From an uncultured Tenacibaculum sp. (GTDB taxonomy: Bacteria; Bacteroidota; Bacteroidia; Flavobacteriales; Flavobacteriaceae), in assembly GCA_947497895.1 (NCBI GenBank), contig CANMIL010000004.1:1-64000 (forward strand): a stretch of 64,000 bases of DNA, given 5' to 3'. This document shows, piece after piece, positions 46,829-56,384 of this stretch. The position numbers were made by a program, and so were the translations under genes. The notes beneath the pieces were generated by a model that worked only from the letters and a program-made list of their open reading frames with translations, was not told the DNA's origin and did not search any database. Positions within the stretch are counted from its first letter, which is position 1. The number at the start of each line of letters is the position of its first letter.

Positions 46829-48493
46829 TTATAAGTTTAACCCCATCGGAATATAATGTACCTTCAATTTATTCGCTAATAACTTGGCTCTTCCAAGTTT
46901 CACAAATCCATTCTCAGTATCGATAACGGTGGTGTTTTTTAATTTAGAAAGGTAGGTTTTATAGCTTTTTATGGCAAAATCAAAAGGATGATCTCCTCCT
47001 GCATTTACTTTTCCGTCGGTGAGAACAAATAATTGAACCGTTTTTTTGTTTACCGATTTCAATAATTCAAAAACCTTTAAAAAAGCACTTCCTAAATTTG
47101 TTTTACCACTCGCTCTAAGTTGAGAACTAATCGTTTCAATAATTTTATTGTTATTTGTGAAACTTTGAATAATTCTCGATGACGAGTTTTCAAGAGCCAC
47201 AATAGCATATTCTATTTTTTTTGATGGATTCGATATAATCGTTTTTTTAATAATTCCTTTTATAAAACCTAATTGTTTATCAATCGCCATAGAAGCACTT
47301 GAATCTATTAAAAAAACAATATTTAAGTTCGTCTTTTGACTCAATTGTTTTGTAAAAACCTCGAGTTTATTCTTACTAATGTAATTCTTAACGGTTTTTA
47401 CCAAATCAATTTTATTGCTAGGTTTTGATAAATATGGAATCTTAACAAGATTATTATTCATTTGAAATTTTAAACCTGTTTTTTGGATGTTATCTTGAAT
47501 TGAAAATTTCAATCCTTTTTTTACGCTCTCTGGTAATTGAAACGAAGTACTCCCTTCATTCTCGGTCTTTTCTTCTCTCTGTCTTTCTTTATCATTGTCC
47601 TGCTGATTCCCTTTATCTTCAGACTCTGTCGGAGGTGTAAAATCCTCACTTCTATGTTCCAAAACGAAAGGTGCTATTTTATGAAGCATTGCTACTGAAA
47701 CTTTCTTTTCATTCAACAAAACAGCATAAGCACGAGATGTCTTTAACAAAAGAATATCAGCACGCATTCCTTCAACATTAGATGCAACCGTAAGTCGGGC
47801 AGCTTCATCTCGAATCTCTTCTGGTATTTCGATCTTTGATAACTCCTCCTTAGCTCTAATTATATTTTGTTTTAAAGCCTCATTCTCCTTTTGAAATCTC
47901 CCAATAAACTCAGTTGGATTCATATCAAAATCTAAACGTAAAGAAGCTATTTTTTTTCGAATATCAAGTTCTTGCGGAGTTGCTATTTTCACGCTTAATC
48001 CGAATCTATCTTTTAGCTGAGGACGCAATTCACCTTCTTCAGGATTCATGGTCCCAACCAAACAAAATCTACTTTCCAACCATTGAGATATCCCTTCTCT
48101 TTCCAAATGATATCCACCTGATGAAGACGCATCCAGTAATACATCCATCAGATAATCATTTAGTAAGTTAATTTCATCAATATATAAAAAGCCATTATTA
48201 GCTTTTGCCAAAAGCCCTATATCTACGATTGTTTTCTTCTGATTTATGAGCGCCTCTAAATTCACACTTCCCAACACTCTATCTTCTGTAGCTCCAATGG
48301 GTAAGTTTACAAATGGGAAACCCTCTCCCATCAAATCACTCAAAGCTCGAACAGTTGTAGTTTTTCCAGTTCCTTTATCTCCTGTTGCCAAAACACCTCC
48401 TATTGTTGGATCAATTAAATTCAGTAACAAACAAAGTTTAAAATCGTCTTGAGCAAGAATAGCGCTAAAAGGGAAGTTTTTATTAGATTTCAT
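46829..48493 (-). CDS. Chelatase AAA+ ATPase fused to a VWA domain (ChlI/ChlD-like)
   Basis: The 554-residue protein has an N-terminal AAA+ domain: Walker A GDKGTGKTTT (about 38-47), Walker B FLYIDEINLL and the sensor stretch LVGTMNPEEGELRPQLKDRFGL of Mg-chelatase I subunits. A charged linker (about 290-320, Asp/Glu/Lys/Gln) leads to a C-terminal VWA domain with the MIDAS motif DSSAS near residue 395. It combines ChlI and ChlD roles in one chain and would act with CobN in place of CobS/CobT. It lies 15 nt from the permease gene and 1 nt from cbiA-RAYT. Confidence 0.9.
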   Translation of the reverse strand: MKSNKNFPFSAILAQDDFKLCLLLNLIDPTIGGVLATGDKGTGKTTTVRALSDLMGEGFPFVNLPIGATEDRVLGSVNLEALINQKKTIVDIGLLAKANNGFLYIDEINLLNDYLMDVLLDASSSGGYHLEREGISQWLESRFCLVGTMNPEEGELRPQLKDRFGLSVKIATPQELDIRKKIASLRLDFDMNPTEFIGRFQKENEALKQNIIRAKEELSKIEIPEEIRDEAARLTVASNVEGMRADILLLKTSRAYAVLLNEKKVSVAMLHKIAPFVLEHRSEDFTPPTESEDKGNQQDNDKERQREEKTENEGSTSFQLPESVKKGLKFSIQDNIQKTGLKFQMNNNLVKIPYLSKPSNKIDLVKTVKNYISKNKLEVFTKQLSQKTNLNIVFLIDSSASMAIDKQLGFIKGIIKKTIISNPSKKIEYAIVALENSSSRIIQSFTNNNKIIETISSQLRASGKTNLGSAFLKVFELLKSVNKKTVQLFVLTDGKVNAGGDHPFDFAIKSYKTYLSKLKNTTVIDTENGFVKLGRAKLLANKLKVHYIPMGLNL

Positions 48494-48508
48494 AAGTCTG
48501 TTTATAGT

Positions 48509-49222
48509 TTAAGCAAAAGCTGTTTTGTAAATCATATAAATTCCTACCACAATAGAAATAAGACCTACGACTCCATTCATCCATTTAAAAACAACCATAT
48601 TCCTTTCAATAAATCGACTCATTGTATAAATAAGCACATAACTATAAACAGCCATAGATAAAATGATTCCTACAGACTCTACAACTAAAATTAAAATTGC
48701 TTCTGACATCGTTGCGGCACTTATAATTAATGCTGAAGTTAAGGCGCCACCTGTTCCAGCCAAACCATGTAACATTCCAACCCAAAAAGATTTATTAATT
48801 GGATTCATTGCTATTTCCTCTCCCATTTTTCCATGTAAATGGATAGGATTATTGGCAGCATGTTCATGCTCTTCTATCTTTTTGTGGTCCGCCATCATTT
48901 CATTAATCTTATGATTTCTTTTTATGGCTACAATTCCAAGCCAAATCATAATTGGACCAACACTCATTTCGGCCCAAAACGAAATATCGTTGACAAATGC
49001 TGACAATGCTGTTTTAAACAATAACGCAATACCTCCAAAAAGTAATAAGGTAACCGAATGTCCTAAAGCCCATTGAGAAGCTTTAAAAACCGTAAGAAAA
49101 TTTACTTTTTTATTTTCGATGGCATTTTCAGCTGCTAACACAGAAACCGCTGACATATGATCTGCTTCGAAAGAATGTAATACACCAGCTATTAAAGGTC
49201 TGGTTAGGTTCATGAAGTTCAT
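48509..49222 (-). CDS. Probable cobalt/nickel permease (NiCoT/UreH-like)
   Basis: The 237-residue protein has six to seven membrane helices. Helix 1 carries LHSFEADHMSAVSVL, close to the H-x4-DH metal-selecting signature of NiCoT-type transporters. A histidine-rich cytoplasmic loop (about 105-130; HKKIEEHEHAANNPIHLHG) could hold metal. The gene overlaps cbiD by 4 nt, so cobalt import for the chelatase is the natural reading. UreH/TauE-type annotation is the alternative. Confidence 0.82.
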   Translation of the reverse strand: MNFMNLTRPLIAGVLHSFEADHMSAVSVLAAENAIENKKVNFLTVFKASQWALGHSVTLLLFGGIALLFKTALSAFVNDISFWAEMSVGPIMIWLGIVAIKRNHKINEMMADHKKIEEHEHAANNPIHLHGKMGEEIAMNPINKSFWVGMLHGLAGTGGALTSALIISAATMSEAILILVVESVGIILSMAVYSYVLIYTMSRFIERNMVVFKWMNGVVGLISIVVGIYMIYKTAFA

Positions 49223-50316
49223 TTAATATACTTTATATGGGTTTGATCATTATTAATTAAATACAAATTGAGTTCCGTTTTCGGGGCAATTTTTTGACAA
49301 TGTTCATAACAATATTTAAGCAAGATTTGGTAGAATTTTTCTTGCTGAGCAAAAATAAAGATTTCACGTAAACGTCCTGCCATATTTAACGATAAAATCT
49401 GGTTAGAAACTTCTTCCGAATACCCCGCCTCAATGGCTAATCTTGCTATAAAACTTTTGTTCCATGTTGTTTTACCACTATGTGTATTTAAATTACCTTC
49501 GGCTAGCTTCGCCGCTTTACCCAACATAATTCCCATATTTACTGTATGTATTTCTGGAGATTCTGCTATTCTTTCAAAAGTTTCTTGAATCCAATTACCA
49601 TAATGAATACAAGCCGTTTCTTTTATTTCTGGAAATAAACTGCGTAGCATCTTTTCACTTCTAGCGCCAGAGTTAATCAATATTTCATGTTGATTATTTG
49701 CCAAAGCCACATCAATTCCTTGACGGATACTAGCAATATAAGAAGCTGCCGAAAATGGGGTTACAATACCAGAAGTGCCTAAGATTGAAATTCCATATAA
49801 AATTCCCAAACGACTGTTTAAAGTTCTTTTCGCAAGTTTTTCTCCATCCTTAACGGCAATGGTAATATCGACACCATGATTTTCGAGATTATAGTCTGCT
49901 AAGATCTTATGAGTCACAATACTCATCATCTTTCTCGGAACTGGATTGATTGCTGGTTCTCCTACCGAAACTTCTAAACCAGGTAGTGTTACTAAGCCAA
50001 CTCCTTCTCCTCGAATAAATTTTATTTCTTTAGAATTGTTCAACTCTACTGTAGCCGTAATCTCAGCCAAATGTGTAACGTCAGGATCATCTCCAGCGTC
50101 TTTTATAGTGGTGCTTGAACTTTTCTTTTCAGTTATATGAAGATCTTTTAAGTAGAACGTGGCGTCTTCTCCCATTGGAAGGGTAATCGTAACTTTTTCA
50201 TGTTCTTTTTGGGTAACTAAACCCAACAATGCTGACTTTACACAAGCAGTTGCACAAGCTCCTGTAGTGTAACCCTTTCGTAATGGTTTATTTGGTATTT
50301 TTTGTAACTCCCCCAA
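49219..50316 (-). CDS. cbiD: Cobalt-precorrin-5B C1-methyltransferase
   Basis: The 365-residue protein shows the CbiD N-terminus LRKGYTTGACATACVKSAL, DAGDDPDVTH, GVGLVTLPGLEVSVGEPAINPVP-type blocks and FSAASYIASIRQGIDVA. CbiD methylates C1 in the anaerobic (early-cobalt) pathway. The start codon is TTG at 50316; no ATG lies near it. The gene overlaps cobK by 29 nt upstream and the permease by 4 nt downstream. Confidence 0.95.
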   Translation of the reverse strand: MGELQKIPNKPLRKGYTTGACATACVKSALLGLVTQKEHEKVTITLPMGEDATFYLKDLHITEKKSSSTTIKDAGDDPDVTHLAEITATVELNNSKEIKFIRGEGVGLVTLPGLEVSVGEPAINPVPRKMMSIVTHKILADYNLENHGVDITIAVKDGEKLAKRTLNSRLGILYGISILGTSGIVTPFSAASYIASIRQGIDVALANNQHEILINSGARSEKMLRSLFPEIKETACIHYGNWIQETFERIAESPEIHTVNMGIMLGKAAKLAEGNLNTHSGKTTWNKSFIARLAIEAGYSEEVSNQILSLNMAGRLREIFIFAQQEKFYQILLKYCYEHCQKIAPKTELNLYLINNDQTHIKYIK

Positions 50317-51052
50317 TGTTATTTGTTAGTGTAGCAATCAACTCTTCTTTCGACCTTATGCAAAGATACCTATTTGACAACAATGGTTTCTTCAAAATAA
50401 CTATCGGAACTTTTAATGCCAAAGCAGCTTCTATTTTTTGCTCTAGTTTCCCGTTAACACCACTTTCTTTAGTAAAAACTACAGAAGGGTTTATTGATTT
50501 ATATAATGCTATCTCTTCTTCTTTATTTTGTGGATATCCATAGAGAATATGTGAAAATGGAAAATCGGATTTCTTAGCTATATCTCTCGAGGAATCTCTG
50601 TCTAAAATTCGAAACCAAGTCGTGTGGTCTTTCCAAAAACCAGTTAACTTTTCGATGGTTTGAACTCCCGACAAGGCCAACAAGGAAGAATAATTGTTCT
50701 TCTTAAAAAACAATATTGCCTCTTCAAAAGAATTTACATATTGTACCAATCCATTCTTTACTCTCGTAGTATATTCTCTTTCAAATCGAATCAATGGAAC
50801 TTCAAGGTCTATAGAAGCTAAAGTTGTATGCAATTGCTCTGCGAAAGGATGCGAAGCATTCACGATAAGTTCGATCTTTTTATCCTTACAAAATGATTCA
50901 ATTTTCTCTTTTGTCAATGCTCCATAAATAGGAATTCCTTTTCCAGAAAACGGAACCTCAGTTTTTGTTGAATAGTAATACCTAACGTTTACCTCATCGA
51001 AAATAGATGCTACTTTTTTCCCTTCCGTCGTTCCTCCAAATACTAGAATCAT
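50288..51052 (-). CDS. cobK: Precorrin-6A (cobalt-precorrin-6A) reductase
   Basis: I choose the ATG at 51052 (MILVFGGTTEGKKVASIF). The frame can be extended to a TTG at 51073, but that codon lies in a REP-like element. The 254-residue protein has the NAD(P)-binding start VFGGTTEG, the DATHPFA-like NASHPFAEQ and RFEREY, typical of CobK/CbiJ. It reduces the macrocycle before methylation at C5/C15. It overlaps cbiD by 29 nt. Confidence 0.92.
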   Translation of the reverse strand: MILVFGGTTEGKKVASIFDEVNVRYYYSTKTEVPFSGKGIPIYGALTKEKIESFCKDKKIELIVNASHPFAEQLHTTLASIDLEVPLIRFEREYTTRVKNGLVQYVNSFEEAILFFKKNNYSSLLALSGVQTIEKLTGFWKDHTTWFRILDRDSSRDIAKKSDFPFSHILYGYPQNKEEEIALYKSINPSVVFTKESGVNGKLEQKIEAALALKVPIVILKKPLLSNRYLCIRSKEELIATLTNNIGGVTKNTK

Positions 51053-51070
51053 TTTTATATTAATTAAGAA

Positions 51071-51094
51071 CAAGGGGATTCATCCCTTTGGTTT
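51071..51094 (-). repeat. REP-like palindrome upstream of cobK
   Basis: CAAGGGGATTCATCCCTTTG then GTT, a diverged copy of the family. It lies in the 160-nt gap between the cbiG-cobM and cobK genes; the rest of that gap holds nothing I recognise. Confidence 0.75.
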
Positions 51095-51212
51095 GAAATA
51101 ATAGATTAAAACTCATGAACTCATCGTCATTGGAATAATGATGACTCAAAACGGTCTATTTTATTCCCGATGAGATTATTTTTCACTTTGTTAAATTCGT
51201 AATTCCTTATAA

Positions 51213-53072
51213 TTATTTATTTTCACTCAATAACTTTCCTTTTTTTCTAAAAATATGATGCCATTTATCATCGTATAACCAAGAACGGTTTTTACGAGCT
51301 CCAATAGCTTCTCCAACAACAATTAGCACTGTACGAGTTAACTTATTTTCTTTGATTATAGAAGTCAATTCCGTAAGCTTCCCCGTCCAAACCTGCTCAT
51401 CTTTCCAACTCACTCGGTACAACACAGCTAATGGAGTATCTTCAGGATAGTGTTCCAATAATTCTCCTTGAACCTTCTTGGCAATACCGGCACTTAAGAA
51501 AATACACATGGTAGCTCTTAACTTTGCCATGTCTACAATTTTTTCATGTTCTGGTGTCGGCGTATTCCCTTCTCCTCTTGTTAAAATAATTGTCTGAGCT
51601 ACTTCTGGAATTGTAAATTCAGATTTCAAATAGGCTGCTGCAGCTTGAAAAGAAGAAATACCTGGAACGATATAATAATCATAACCTTTCGCATCAAAAA
51701 TTGTCATCTGTTCTTGTATCGCTCCATAGATAGATGGATCACCAGAATGTAAACGAACAATCTTTTTTCCTTGCGCATAATAACTATCCATTATTTCGAC
51801 CTGCTCTTCTAAGGTCATGGATGCTGAATTTCTCACCAAAGCACCTTCTTTTGCCATATGAGTCAACTCTTCAGGAACTAAACTACCTGCATATAAAATA
51901 CAATCTGCTTCTTCCAAAATTGCTTGACCTTTTAAGGTTAGTAATTCTGGATCACCAGATCCCGCACCAACAATAGCAATACTTGATTTTCTTTCAAAAT
52001 CAGAAACCAAAGAAAGTGCATAGGTGAATTTTTTACCTGATTCTGTCGTCACTTTGGTCTTTTCTACTAACCAATTATTAGAATCTGCTATTAAACTAGC
52101 CGAGGCTTCAGAAACTCCATACACGCCTACTTTCTTCATCACAACCTCTGACGGGTTCGCAACCTCAACGGAATTTAACTCATCTCCAGAATAAGTAACG
52201 AAAGGAATATCATATTTCTCTACAAAATCTAAATAGGCTTGTTCCGTTTCTTTGATATAAGCTGAACCCAAAGCGTAAATGCTCTCTAATGCTATTTGTT
52301 GCTGCTTCAATTCTTTTAACAACACCTCTTCAAACAACTCCGACTCTATATCTTTAGAACAACCACTTCCAAAAGCAATACATTTCGGATAAAAGGCTAA
52401 ATTGGGAATTTTAGTTTCTATTATTTCATAACCAACATACAACAACAAGTCATATTTTGATTCATCAACATTTTGAGTTGAGTAGAAAATAGTTACAAAA
52501 TCAGGACAGGTTTTCTCTAAAAACTCTGTTCCTTTATCTTTAACCTTAAGCACTAAAACTGTTGGCTTTTTATTTACGAATAATGAAATAATTTCATTTA
52601 GTTCTGTTGAACTTTTAGTCTTCCAACCAAATCGTTCAGCCAGCATATCTAAACTCCATAAGTTTTGCAAGTCACTAGAAGTAGAAATAACCGGTGTAGC
52701 TTGTAAAATTCGGCTTACCTGTGTTGTCAATTCATTGGCTTTCCCAATATGACCACTTAATACTGATTGTACATGATTTCCTTGATCGTCAATATTTATA
52801 ACCGCAGGATCTGTTTTCTTGTCAAGAATATGAGGAGCAATACTTCTCACACAAATACCTAACGCTCCTATAAAAAACCAAGCATCGTACTTTTCAAAAG
52901 AAGAAGCCATTAGATCCGCTACAGCATTAATTTTCTTTAAATCCTTCGTTTCTTCAACTTCTCTAGTTGTAAAAACTTTACTTCTATAAAATTCATTTTG
53001 TAATACTCTCGCTATTTCAAGTCCGTTATCCGTAAAACTTACAATTGCTATTTTAAGTATTTGTTCCTTCAT
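51213..53072 (-). CDS. CbiG-CobM fusion (cobalt-precorrin-5A hydrolase / precorrin-4 C11-methyltransferase)
   Basis: The 619-residue two-enzyme protein has CbiG first (about 1-355): GALGICVRSIAPHI, SVLSGHIGKANELT and the C-terminal AFGSGCSKDIESE. CobM/CbiF follows (about 365-605): IVGAGSGDPELLTLKGQAIL, SLVPEELT, RLHSGDPSIYGAIQEQ and VPGISSFQAAAAYL. CbiG opens the C20-C21 lactone and releases acetaldehyde, a step of the anaerobic route; CobM methylates C11. This fusion is known in Bacteroidota. It lies 108 nt downstream of the cbiE-cbiT gene and is followed by a REP-containing gap before cobK. Confidence 0.94.
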   Translation of the reverse strand: MKEQILKIAIVSFTDNGLEIARVLQNEFYRSKVFTTREVEETKDLKKINAVADLMASSFEKYDAWFFIGALGICVRSIAPHILDKKTDPAVINIDDQGNHVQSVLSGHIGKANELTTQVSRILQATPVISTSSDLQNLWSLDMLAERFGWKTKSSTELNEIISLFVNKKPTVLVLKVKDKGTEFLEKTCPDFVTIFYSTQNVDESKYDLLLYVGYEIIETKIPNLAFYPKCIAFGSGCSKDIESELFEEVLLKELKQQQIALESIYALGSAYIKETEQAYLDFVEKYDIPFVTYSGDELNSVEVANPSEVVMKKVGVYGVSEASASLIADSNNWLVEKTKVTTESGKKFTYALSLVSDFERKSSIAIVGAGSGDPELLTLKGQAILEEADCILYAGSLVPEELTHMAKEGALVRNSASMTLEEQVEIMDSYYAQGKKIVRLHSGDPSIYGAIQEQMTIFDAKGYDYYIVPGISSFQAAAAYLKSEFTIPEVAQTIILTRGEGNTPTPEHEKIVDMAKLRATMCIFLSAGIAKKVQGELLEHYPEDTPLAVLYRVSWKDEQVWTGKLTELTSIIKENKLTRTVLIVVGEAIGARKNRSWLYDDKWHHIFRKKGKLLSENK

Positions 53073-53180
53073 CAGGTATGTTTTTATTTATGCTCAGAGA
53101 GTCTTTATCTCTTTTAATAATTATATCTTATTTTGAATTGATCATCTCCCTTAGTTGAGATCTACAAATCAATTCTCCCC

Positions 53181-54362
53181 TTATCTCTTAATTGCTTTTA
53201 ATAAGCTTATTGGGTTATGCGAATCTAAAACCATGTCCATTTCTTCAACCAATTCCCAGTTAAGGTTTTCACAAGATTGTTTGAATGTGATTTTACTTGA
53301 TTCTTGCACCGTATTCATGACTATCTTTGCGTCTGAAGAAACTATCCCATCAAGTTTATTTAATAGCTCCGAAAGTCTACCTCCATGTCCGCCTACGAAA
53401 ATAGTATCTGGCTTTTTATATTTGGCTAAATCTTGTTCAAAGAAATCTCCCATAACGATTTCAATTCCTGGAACCCCAAACTTTCGCTGATTCTCCAAGA
53501 TGATTTCATTACATTCAGAACGTTTTTCAAAAGCTACAATCTCCAAATTCGGATTTTTAAGCTTTGCTTCAATAGAAACAGATCCCGTACAAAAACCTAT
53601 GTCCCAAAACACTTTTGAATTCATGACTTCTAAAAGATGTAAACTTGTTAAACGGATGGGCATTTTTGTAATCATTTTTGGACGTCCAGGCAATCCTAAG
53701 AACTCCTTATCTTTAATTCCAAATTGTCGAGCTTTCACTTTTTCTTTATGTAATAAAACACAATTTAAATGATGATAATCGTCTTGAACAGCTTCTGATA
53801 AACTCAACGTTTGAACTCGTTCTTGAGTTCCTTCCAAATCTTCACCAATACTTATTTTATAATTATCAAAACCAAACTTTAATAATCGTTTCGCAATGGT
53901 CCTTGGATTCTTAGATTTATCTGTCAATACTCCAATAAGTGGTCGCTGTTCCATGATGGCTACATCTAAAGCTCTCCATGTTCTTCCATGAACACTTACC
54001 GTAACTAACTCATTACTATTTGTACCAGTTTTATTGGCTAATAACTGAATGGAACTAAAATAAGGTTCAATATAAATCTCAGCTTCTGGATACTTATTTC
54101 GTAAGGTATTAGCAAAACCATAAAACAAAGGATTTCCAGAAGCAAATACGAGAATTTCACTAGCTATATTTTCATATTGCTCAAAAAGTTCTTCCATCGG
54201 GCTTTTGATAAAAATCCATTCATAATTTTCAGGAAGAAATTCCTTTACTAATTCTAAATGTCTTTTACCTCCACTAAAAACAGTCGTGTTTTTAATAAAG
54301 TTTAGTTGCCTATTTGTAAAAACTGGCTTTTTATTTCCTATCCCCAGTACTCTAAAAATCAT
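53181..54362 (-). CDS. cobL: CbiE-CbiT fusion, precorrin-6Y methyltransferase/decarboxylase
   Basis: The 393-residue protein has an N-terminal CbiE methylase (about 1-200; VLGIGNKKPVFTNRQ, VFASGNPLFYGFAN) and a C-terminal CbiT Rossmann methyltransferase (about 215-393; FWDIGFCTGSVSIEAKL as SAM motif I, VFVGGHGGRL-like FVGGHGGRLSELL). It methylates C5 and C15 and decarboxylates the acetate chain of ring C. The order matches CobL. It overlaps bluB by 4 nt. Confidence 0.94.
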   Translation of the reverse strand: MIFRVLGIGNKKPVFTNRQLNFIKNTTVFSGGKRHLELVKEFLPENYEWIFIKSPMEELFEQYENIASEILVFASGNPLFYGFANTLRNKYPEAEIYIEPYFSSIQLLANKTGTNSNELVTVSVHGRTWRALDVAIMEQRPLIGVLTDKSKNPRTIAKRLLKFGFDNYKISIGEDLEGTQERVQTLSLSEAVQDDYHHLNCVLLHKEKVKARQFGIKDKEFLGLPGRPKMITKMPIRLTSLHLLEVMNSKVFWDIGFCTGSVSIEAKLKNPNLEIVAFEKRSECNEIILENQRKFGVPGIEIVMGDFFEQDLAKYKKPDTIFVGGHGGRLSELLNKLDGIVSSDAKIVMNTVQESSKITFKQSCENLNWELVEEMDMVLDSHNPISLLKAIKR

Positions 54363-55015
54363 TGATATTTTTCTCGAATTACAACTTCATCTTGAAGTTT
54401 TTTATAATCCCATTTTTTAATTTCTAATTCTGGTTTGTTGTAAAACATATCGGTATAACCAAAGCATAAATATCCAATCAACTGATTTTCTTTTGGCGCA
54501 TTAAGGATATCTTTCACGCGTTCGGGATCCAAAATACTCACCCATCCCATACCAATATTTAAACTACGTGCCATCAACCACATATTTTGTATGGCGCATA
54601 CCACACTATACTTCCCCATATTAGGCATACTCGTTTGTCCCAAGACGGGTTCATTTTTGGGTTTATAGAATACCGCTATATTCAAAGGAGTCTCTGTGAT
54701 TCCTTCCAATTTTAATTTGATATATTCTTGCTTTTTTACATCAGAAAACTGATGAACAGCCTTTTCATTTTCTTTTTGAAAAGAATCTCGAACTGCTTCC
54801 TTCGTTTCTTGATCATGAATTAACACAAACTCCCAAGGTTGAGAAAACCCAACGGAAGGAGCGGCTAATGCTGCTTGTAGAATTCGATCGATATCATCTT
54901 TGGAAATTTGATCTTTCTTAAAATTATTTCCTCGAACATCTCTTCTATGCAACATGATTTCTTCTAAAAGCTGTTGCTCATTTTCATTAAAATATCGTTG
55001 TGACTCTTTCGTCAT
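54359..55015 (-). CDS. bluB: 5,6-dimethylbenzimidazole synthase
   Basis: The 218-residue nitroreductase-fold flavoenzyme shows HRRDVRGNNF at the start, AALAAPSVGFSQPWEFVLI (FMN site) and GMGWVSILDPERV, all typical of BluB. It splits FMNH2 with O2 to give the lower ligand of cobalamin, so synthesis here should work in the presence of oxygen. It overlaps cobL by 4 nt and lies 1 nt after cobJ-cbiC. Confidence 0.93.
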   Translation of the reverse strand: MTKESQRYFNENEQQLLEEIMLHRRDVRGNNFKKDQISKDDIDRILQAALAAPSVGFSQPWEFVLIHDQETKEAVRDSFQKENEKAVHQFSDVKKQEYIKLKLEGITETPLNIAVFYKPKNEPVLGQTSMPNMGKYSVVCAIQNMWLMARSLNIGMGWVSILDPERVKDILNAPKENQLIGYLCFGYTDMFYNKPELEIKKWDYKKLQDEVVIREKYQ

Positions 55016-55016
55016 C

Positions 55017-56384
55017 CTATACCAACTCTAAATTTGAAACCTGATCAAAAGTAAACGCTGCATTTACAATGGCTGCCGCAAAATTACTACCTCCTCTTCT
55101 CTCACTAATTAAAGCATACGGTGTATTTTTAACCATTTTTAAACGCTCTTTAGATTCGATTACATTGATGAATCCTACTGGAGCACCAACAACACCTGCT
55201 GGACTTATTTCTCCCGCATGTATTTGGTCTACAATTTCAATTAAAGCGGTTGGAGCATTCCCTACCACAAATAACGCTTCAGGATACTTTTCAGCTGCCC
55301 TTTTAATCCCAGCTTGTGAACGAGTTAATCCTTCTTTCGCCGCTAATTCCAAAGTTTCCTCATCATTCAACATACATATAACCTCATTGTTATATTTACC
55401 AGTAAATGCTCTTGTAATTCCAGCTTTTACCATGGTTACATCGGTTACAATAACACCTCCGTTTTTTAAATAATCACTCCACTTTGCAATGGCGAAATCA
55501 GAAGTTTCTATATAGTTTAAATATTCAAAATCTCCTGAAGTATGTATACAGCGAATGGCTGCCCATAAATGATCTTTTTCAAAACTATGTTCAGGAAGAT
55601 TTTCAACTATTTCTTTAAAACTCGCGTCTTGAATTTCTTGCCCTGTTTCTGGTTTTCTATTTAAATAACCTCTTGGGGTAATTAAATGATCTCTATACCT
55701 AAATGTTTGGCTGTTTCCAATAAGTACAACACTGAACATATCCACTTGTTCAACATCTAGTTCAGATAACGTTGTTAAGGTGATTGCCTCTTCTTTCCTA
55801 CCCAATTGTTTACAAATAGCCACTGGTGTATTATGAGGACGATATTCTAGATATGTATTTTTAAGTGCCTGCAACTGCCAATAACGTTTCTTGCTTTTTG
55901 GATTGTATAATCCAGTAACAAAATCCCCTTGAGCAGCTGCTACAATTCTTTTTTCAATAGTAGTCCATGGTGTCATTAAATCAGACAATGAAATACAACA
56001 GAAATCATGACCTAAAACAGCTCCTAATTTACTTCCTGCTGTTATGAATGCCGATATTCCTGGTACTGTTTCAACTTCTAAAGACAACTCTTGTTCTGCT
56101 ACCTTTTGATATACGATAGATGCCATAGCATAAATACTAGCATCACCTGAACCGATAACAACAACATTTTCTCCTTTTAAAGCATATTCAATAGCAATAT
56201 CTGCTCTCTTTTCCTCTTCGCTCAATTCCTTTCCAATACAAACAGCGTTTGGATCAATTAAATGCTCAATGAATTGAAAATAGTAATGATATCCAATAAT
56301 AACAGTAGCTTTTGACACAGCTTCAGAGGCCATCGGAATAATATACTGTTCATGACCAGGCCCTAAGCCCACAACTTTAATCAT
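55017..56384 (-). CDS. CobJ-CbiC fusion (precorrin-3B C17-methyltransferase / precorrin-8X methylmutase)
   Basis: The 455-residue protein has CobJ/CbiH first (about 1-245; VVGLGPGHEQYIIPMA, VIGSGDASIYAMA, VPGISAFITAGSKLGA) and then CbiC/CobH (about 255-455; IRCIHTSGDFEYLNY with the catalytic His, DVTMVKAGI, GAPVGFINVIESKE). The first part contracts the ring and methylates C17; the second moves the methyl group from C11 to C12. No CobG is seen, which fits the early-cobalt route. It overlaps cobI by 8 nt. Confidence 0.94.
   Translation of the reverse strand: MIKVVGLGPGHEQYIIPMASEAVSKATVIIGYHYYFQFIEHLIDPNAVCIGKELSEEEKRADIAIEYALKGENVVVIGSGDASIYAMASIVYQKVAEQELSLEVETVPGISAFITAGSKLGAVLGHDFCCISLSDLMTPWTTIEKRIVAAAQGDFVTGLYNPKSKKRYWQLQALKNTYLEYRPHNTPVAICKQLGRKEEAITLTTLSELDVEQVDMFSVVLIGNSQTFRYRDHLITPRGYLNRKPETGQEIQDASFKEIVENLPEHSFEKDHLWAAIRCIHTSGDFEYLNYIETSDFAIAKWSDYLKNGGVIVTDVTMVKAGITRAFTGKYNNEVICMLNDEETLELAAKEGLTRSQAGIKRAAEKYPEALFVVGNAPTALIEIVDQIHAGEISPAGVVGAPVGFINVIESKERLKMVKNTPYALISERRGGSNFAAAIVNAAFTFDQVSNLELV

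Noticed and set aside
51053..51073. TTG start giving cobK seven extra residues
   Set aside because: The TTG is part of a REP-like element and the ATG at 51052 gives the family-typical N-terminus VFGGTTEG.
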